This document shows positions 62,686 through 64,000 of a stretch of DNA of 64,000 nt, one piece after another; within the stretch, counting starts at the first letter, position 1; every line of letters begins with the position of its first letter. The DNA lies in NCBI GenBank assembly GCA_947381435.1, contig CANCVE010000001.1:1-64000 (forward strand), given 5' to 3'. The translations under genes were made by a program, and so were the position numbers. Origin of the DNA: Chitinophagaceae bacterium (GTDB lineage Bacteria > Bacteroidota > Bacteroidia > Chitinophagales > Chitinophagaceae). The notes beneath the pieces were generated by a model, which ran no database searches, had not been told where the DNA came from, and saw only the letters and a list, made by a program, of their open reading frames with translations.

Positions 62686-64000
62686 CTAGCTCATCCAGTT
62701 TACACCTGCTTCAGGATTCCATTTGGTAGTACTCTTCTTTAGTTTTGTCCAAAACTCTATTGAACTCTTACCAGTAATATCACCTACGCCAAACTTGCTT
62801 TCATTCCAACCACCAAAAGAGAATGGTTCACGCGGCACAGGCACACCCACATTTACACCAATCATACCGGCACTTGCACGGTCGATAATGTATCTTGCTG
62901 CACCACCATTTTGAGTGAACACACTAGCTGCATTACCATAAGGGTTTGCGTTTTCAATAGCCAAAGCTTCATCAACATTTGCTACACGAAGAATTGAAAT
63001 TACCGGTCCAAAGATTTCTTCTTTTGCAACACTCATGTTTGGCGTTACATAATCAATTACTGTAGGCCCAACGTAATAGCCAGCTTCTTTACCTTCAACT
63101 ACTGTCTTTCTTCCATCAACCAAAATCTTAGCACCATCTTTTTCGGCCTCATCAATAAATCTTTCGATTCTTTCTTTCGATTCTTTGCTGATTACCGCCC
63201 CTAAGTTTACACCCGGAATAACTTTTCTTGCTTCTTCACAAATCTTTTCTACAATATGATCAATAGCTCCAACACCAACCATTGCACCAGCAGCCATACA
63301 ACGTTGTCCTGCACAACCACTCATAGAAGCCGTTACATTTTGCGCCGTCATGCCAGGAATTGCATCAGGCAAAACAAGTAAGTGATTTTTTGCACCGCCC
63401 AATGCCAAACATCTTTTAAGATTACTTGTAGCACGTTGATAAACAATCTTTGCTACTTTGGTAGATCCTACAAAAGATACCGCATCAATTCCTGGATGAT
63501 CGCAAATTGCTTCTACTATTTCTACATCACCATTAATAATATTGAATACCCCATCTGGCAAACCAGCTTCCTTTAATAGCTCAGCAATTCTTCCACAGCT
63601 TAGAGGCACTCTTTCTGATGGTTTTATAATCATACAATTACCTAAAGCAAGTGCATTGGGCATTGTCCAGTTGGGTACCATTGAAGGGAAGTTGAAGGGA
63701 ACAATACTTGCCACAACGCCTAGTGGAGCATGTTCTGTACGGCATTCTACCCCTCTACTCACTTCCAATACTTCACCCGTAACCAACTGAGGCAATGAAA
63801 CAGCAAACTCAGTTAGCTCAATACATTTCTCTATTTCCGCCAACGATTCACTATAAATCTTTCCATTTTCTTCACTACACAATTCGGCTAATTCAACCAA
63901 ATGCTTCTCTAATAAACTTCTATAACGAAAAAATATTTGTACTCTTTCTTTTATTGGAGTACGGCTCCATTTAGGAAATGCCTCCTTCGCAGCCGCCACC
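62686..64000 (-). CDS. mmsA: CoA-acylating (methyl)malonate-semialdehyde dehydrogenase, N-terminus beyond window
   Basis: 437 visible residues of an aldehyde dehydrogenase, cut at its N-terminus by the window edge (the family has about 490). Features of the MmsA type: CRTEHAPLGVVASIVPFNFP, MIIKPSERVPLSC, FVGSTKVAKIVYQRA, LGGAKNHLLVLPDA, and the active site MSGCAGQRCMA, with Cys in GQRC. The C-terminal NWMS end is also typical. It converts malonate or methylmalonate semialdehyde to acetyl-CoA or propionyl-CoA. As the first gene of the visible cluster, it completes uracil and thymine breakdown. Confidence 0.93.
   Translation of the reverse strand, partial: VAAAKEAFPKWSRTPIKERVQIFFRYRSLLEKHLVELAELCSEENGKIYSESLAEIEKCIELTEFAVSLPQLVTGEVLEVSRGVECRTEHAPLGVVASIVPFNFPSMVPNWTMPNALALGNCMIIKPSERVPLSCGRIAELLKEAGLPDGVFNIINGDVEIVEAICDHPGIDAVSFVGSTKVAKIVYQRATSNLKRCLALGGAKNHLLVLPDAIPGMTAQNVTASMSGCAGQRCMAAGAMVGVGAIDHIVEKICEEARKVIPGVNLGAVISKESKERIERFIDEAEKDGAKILVDGRKTVVEGKEAGYYVGPTVIDYVTPNMSVAKEEIFGPVISILRVANVDEALAIENANPYGNAASVFTQNGGAARYIIDRASAGMIGVNVGVPVPREPFSFGGWNESKFGVGDITGKSSIEFWTKLKKSTTKWNPEAGVNWMS

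Overview
The window looks like a chromosomal segment of a low-GC member of the Bacteroidota, probably a Chitinophagaceae-type organism. The evidence is two SusC/SusD pairs, several fasciclin-domain lipoproteins, an LruC-domain protein, a type-3 (archaeal-like) ProRS, -7 boxes of the TAnnTTTG type, and almost no Shine-Dalgarno sequences. No species can be named from sequence reading alone.

Layout. 1-4.0 kb: a cut-off gene, a truncated four-helix-bundle gene, a uridine-phosphorylase-like gene, tRNA-Cys and a large secreted protein. 4.4-19.7 kb: one long operon-like series of seven + strand genes, FAS1-SusC-SusD-FAS1-FAS1-SusC-SusD, closed by a clear terminator. 19.9-21.2 kb: a rhamnogalacturonan acetylesterase. 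21.3-25.4 kb: orphan genes (a 323-aa unknown, a beta-barrel protein, a tandem pair with SecB-like features) set among palindromic and tandem repeats. 25.7-31.6 kb: Gfo/Idh/MocA oxidoreductase, PL22 oligogalacturonate lyase and GH106 rhamnosidase. 31.6-35.65 kb: an apparent insertion holding two 21-bp repeat arrays, a TetR gene with a palindromic operator and a three-gene membrane/rhodanese operon, a hairpin block, a VapBC-like pair and a gene remnant. 35.7-45.1 kb: the saccharide cluster resumes with GH43, GH29, a small membrane protein plus ACT protein, PL4 rhamnogalacturonan lyase and a DUF4450 glycosidase-like protein. 45.4-48.1 kb: a small lipoprotein and an anchor-A/LruC surface protein. 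48.3-52.8 kb: NUDIX hydrolase, proS, a second orphan of about 320 aa, and more palindromic elements. 52.8-64.0 kb: eight minus-strand genes for reductive pyrimidine catabolism.

How the genes work together. The first half reads as a pectin locus centred on rhamnogalacturonan-I. Surface SusCD/FAS1 complexes would bind and import fragments, the esterase would deacetylate the backbone, PL4 and PL22 would cut it, GH106 would remove rhamnose, and GH43 and GH29 would trim side chains. The last 11 kb can encode uracil uptake (NCS1), reduction (PreA/PreT), ring opening (dihydropyrimidinase), carbamoyl removal (a nitrilase-type enzyme and an M20-type amidohydrolase), transamination of beta-alanine and oxidation of malonate semialdehyde to acetyl-CoA.

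The most unusual material is non-coding. It includes four tandem arrays with 21- or 42-bp units, a dispersed hairpin family whose stems change in a compensatory way, a long MITE-like palindrome in three copies, a 28-bp perfect inverted repeat with a nested stem, and a near-identical AT-rich leader before four of the pyrimidine genes. No CRISPR array, prophage or complete insertion sequence was seen.
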